Origin: CAVVAH01 sp963746175
GTDB lineage: Bacteria > Actinomycetota > Actinomycetes > JACCUZ01
NCBI GenBank assembly: GCA_963746175.1
Contig: CAVVAH010000004.1
Span: 1,178,001-1,242,000 of the forward strand
Length of the DNA: 64,000 nucleotides
Direction of reading: 5' to 3'
Shown in pieces: positions 61,934 to 64,000 of the stretch. How positions within the stretch are numbered: the stretch's first letter is position 1; each line of letters begins with the position of its first letter. The notes under the pieces are model-generated. The model did no database searches. It saw only the letters and a list, made by a program, of their open reading frames with translations, and had not been told where the DNA came from. A program made the translations under genes and the position numbers.

Positions 61934-61951
61934 ATGAGGAGATCTCCTCAT
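61934..61951. promoter_or_regulatory. Perfect 18-bp palindrome, probable operator
   Basis: ATGAGGAGATCTCCTCAT is a perfect palindrome in the 169-base gap upstream of both the 92-residue gene and the end of the LuxR-type gene. A shorter repeat GGGATC/GATCCC lies at 61852-61870. No other feature is seen there. Confidence 0.5.
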
Positions 61952-62004
61952 TTCAGGTCCCCATCTCGCCGTCGGCCGTCGACGCCGGACCCGCGGCGGT
62001 TGCC

Positions 62005-64000
62005 TCAGCCGGCGTCGGTCTCGCTGGCGCGGACGACCAGTTCACGGTCGAGAGCCCACCGGGTGGCCGCGGCCCGGTTCGTGACTCCGAGCTTCGTGTA
62101 GATGTGCTGGATGTGGTTGTCGGCGGTCTTCGCCGAGATGAACAGCTGGTCGGAGATCTCGCGCGTCGTCGCTCCGTCGGCGATGAGCCGCAGCACCTGT
62201 GTCTCGCGGGGCGTCAGGCTGAAGGCCGCGCCGCCGTCCTGGCTCGGCCCTGCGAGCGCCCGCCGCGAGAGCTCGATCTCGTGAACGGCGTAGGCAGCCG
62301 CGTCGTGGAGGTCCATCGCGGTCCCGACGGAGGTGAATCGCGCTGCCGCTTCGTCGCCGAGCCTGGCGTCAAGTCGCCCGTCGAGCTCCGCGAGGGTGGG
62401 CACGTGATGGAAGCTGGCCTCTTCCTTGGCCATCGCTCCGAGCAAGGTGCGCGCGACGCCGGGACGGTCGAGCCGCTCGAACAGCGCCGGCAGGCTGGCC
62501 AGGGTGATGACCAGCTGTGCCACGGCGCCGGACCGCAGGAACGCAGCGATCGACGTGTCGAAGAGGGTCAGCGCCACGTCCAGCTGGCCGTCCGACGTGT
62601 GCAGGAGAGCGGCGTCCCGCGCCAGGAAGCCCTCGAAGAAGCGGACGTCGTGCTCACCGAGCCGTGTGACGCCCTCGTCCCAGATCTCCAGCGCGCGTGG
62701 CGGGTCGGCCTTGGAGTACGCCAGCCCGGCGATCCACAGCGTGTAGACCAGCCAGTAGGGGTTGCCGACCTCCCGCGCGCCGGCCAGCGCGGGCGCGGTG
62801 AGCTCCAACGCCTCGTCGACGCGTCCGGCCGACTGCAGGCCGTCGACGTACGCGGCGACGCCGTACGCCCGGGAGCTGCCGGGCAGCGCAGCCACGCCCT
62901 CGGTCAGCTCGATGTAGCGGTCCAGGTTCCCGCAGTAGACCTGTCCGAGCGCCTCGATGAACGTCGCATACCCGGGCTCGCACGACTCGTAGCCCGACCG
63001 GGCCTCCAGCACGGTCGCCTCGTGGGCGTGCTCGGTTGCGACCGCGGCGCGTCCCACGAAGCACGCGTATCCCGCTGCGGCGTACAGCCGCGGGAGTCGG
63101 CGGACGTCGGCCCGGGTCGCCTCGTCGAGCAGTGACTCGGCCCACCCGATGGTCTCGAACAGCTCCACCGAGAACCCCATCAGCGCGGCGTGCGCAGCGA
63201 CATCGGTGGCCACGTCGATGTGACCGCGACGGACGCTCCACCGGAACGCCACCCGGAGGTTCGCGAGCTCGCTCTGCACCCAGTCGACCTGGGTGCGCCA
63301 TGCAGGACCGTTCCAGTGCTCCCACCGCCCAGCCGCCTCGGCGGCGAAGTACGCGGCGTGCCGGTCCCGGGCGGCGTCCTGCTCGCCGGCCTCCGCGAGC
63401 CGCTCGTCTGCGAAAGTGCGGATCGTCTCGAAGAGGCTGTACCTGGTGCTGGCGGAGCCGTGGTGGGCCCTCACCAAGGACTTGCGCACCAGGGAGTCGA
63501 GGAGCCGCAGGACCTCGATGTCGTCGCTCGCGCCCGCGACCTCGCACAGAGCAGCCAGGTCGAACCCGCCGGCGAACACCGACGCCGTTCGCAGGGCCGC
63601 CCGCTCGTCGTCGTCCAGCAGGTCGTAGGACCAGGCCATCGCGCGCCGCAGGGTGGTCTGGCGGTCGGGCCCGGACTCGGGCCCGGTCAGGAGTCGGAAC
63701 CGGGCGCCCAACCGGTCCCGGACCTCGACCGCGCTCATCGCCGCCATCCGCGCGGCAGCCAGCTCGATGCCGAGGGGGATCCCGTCCAGCGCCTCGCAGA
63801 CCTCGATCACGGCGCGTGCGGCCTGCTCGTCGAAGATCCCGAACCCCTGCCGGACAGCTCGGGCCCGCTCCGCGAACAGCGTCACGGCGTCGGAGGTCAC
63901 GCCACCGTCCACGCTCAGTGGGGACACGGACCAGACCGTCTCACCGGGGACGAGCAGGTGCTCGCGTGACGTCGCCAGGATCCGGGGGACGGGGGAGCGG
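62005..64000 (-). CDS. STAND-type LuxR-family regulator, C-terminal part
   Basis: About 665 residues are visible; the reading frame is open at the right edge. It starts inside an AAA/STAND ATPase (ILATSREHLLVPGE at the edge, then GIPLGIELAAARM), continues with a winged-helix (LRTASVFAGGFDL) and a long TPR-like helical region, and ends with a LuxR helix-turn-helix (LTPRETQVLRLIADGATTREI, KLGVTNRAAATRWAL). Such ATP-dependent regulators switch on genes when a ligand binds the helical region. The Walker A motif is beyond the window. The target and ligand are unknown. Confidence 0.88.
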   Translation of the reverse strand, partial: RSPVPRILATSREHLLVPGETVWSVSPLSVDGGVTSDAVTLFAERARAVRQGFGIFDEQAARAVIEVCEALDGIPLGIELAAARMAAMSAVEVRDRLGARFRLLTGPESGPDRQTTLRRAMAWSYDLLDDDERAALRTASVFAGGFDLAALCEVAGASDDIEVLRLLDSLVRKSLVRAHHGSASTRYSLFETIRTFADERLAEAGEQDAARDRHAAYFAAEAAGRWEHWNGPAWRTQVDWVQSELANLRVAFRWSVRRGHIDVATDVAAHAALMGFSVELFETIGWAESLLDEATRADVRRLPRLYAAAGYACFVGRAAVATEHAHEATVLEARSGYESCEPGYATFIEALGQVYCGNLDRYIELTEGVAALPGSSRAYGVAAYVDGLQSAGRVDEALELTAPALAGAREVGNPYWLVYTLWIAGLAYSKADPPRALEIWDEGVTRLGEHDVRFFEGFLARDAALLHTSDGQLDVALTLFDTSIAAFLRSGAVAQLVITLASLPALFERLDRPGVARTLLGAMAKEEASFHHVPTLAELDGRLDARLGDEAAARFTSVGTAMDLHDAAAYAVHEIELSRRALAGPSQDGGAAFSLTPRETQVLRLIADGATTREISDQLFISAKTADNHIQHIYTKLGVTNRAAATRWALDRELVVRASETDAG

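Overview
The window is very GC-rich, with almost all codons ending in G or C, many GTG starts and many genes that seem to lack a leader sequence. Gene content points to a free-living aerobic actinobacterium, most likely Nocardioidaceae-like: a DevRS (DosRS)-type dormancy system, FurA-KatG, CsoR-CopZ-CopA, a TmsA/TmsB-like pair for 10-methyl-branched fatty acids, and mycobacterial-type Acg nitroreductases. The family assignment is inference. I see no prophage, plasmid, insertion sequence or CRISPR array.

Layout. 0-2.2 kb: end of a DinB-like gene, a small gene, an amidohydrolase and a short dubious reading frame behind a palindrome. 2.2-6 kb: copper operon csoR-copZ-copA plus a GNAT gene, with two CsoR-type operators. 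6-7.6 kb: tRNA-Ser(UGA), a decayed aldehyde dehydrogenase (gabD-like) tail, and lhgO. 7.6-19.4 kb: a dormancy/hypoxia island with two Acg-type nitroreductases (one frameshifted), phosphoketolase and acetate kinase, flavodoxin, universal stress protein, a DevR-like regulator, an acetyl-CoA hydrolase/CoA-transferase, a PNPOx-fold protein and a DevS-like haem-GAF histidine kinase; several DevR-box-like sequences lie at its promoters. 19.6-23.3 kb: a frameshifted TraR/DksA protein and a twice-frameshifted GGDEF-EAL protein. 23.3-26.9 kb: lipid methylation operon and a TauE/SafE transporter. 27.2-31.2 kb: a KimA-like K+ transporter with a short KdpD-like kinase and KdpE. 31.3-43.2 kb: PLP decarboxylase, secreted protein, flavohaemoprotein, second GGDEF-EAL protein, acyl-CoA synthetase, tRNA-Ser(GCU), and small metabolic and housekeeping genes. 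43.2-44.3 kb: hsp20 under a CIRCE element. 44.4-48.4 kb: secreted proteins, a LuxR regulator and peptidase E. 48.4-55.6 kb: a LacI repressor coupled to a signal-less solute-binding-like protein, divergent from a branched-chain-amino-acid-type ABC operon with a fused permease-ATPase. 55.6-57.6 kb: two VOC proteins, MmcQ/YjbR and GNAT genes. 57.6-64 kb: furA-katG, a lipoprotein hydrolase, a small monooxygenase-like protein, and the C-terminal part of a STAND-LuxR regulator that runs off the window.

How it fits together. In the dormancy island, DevS would sense O2/NO/CO and phosphorylate DevR, which would switch on nitroreductase, Usp and flavin protein genes, while phosphoketolase and acetate kinase make ATP from sugar phosphates without respiration. 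Intergenic spaces hold perfect or nested inverted repeats, mostly where genes converge, and these probably act as bidirectional terminators. Five +1 frameshifts, all between 6 and 21 kb, are the main doubt about sequence quality or gene integrity.
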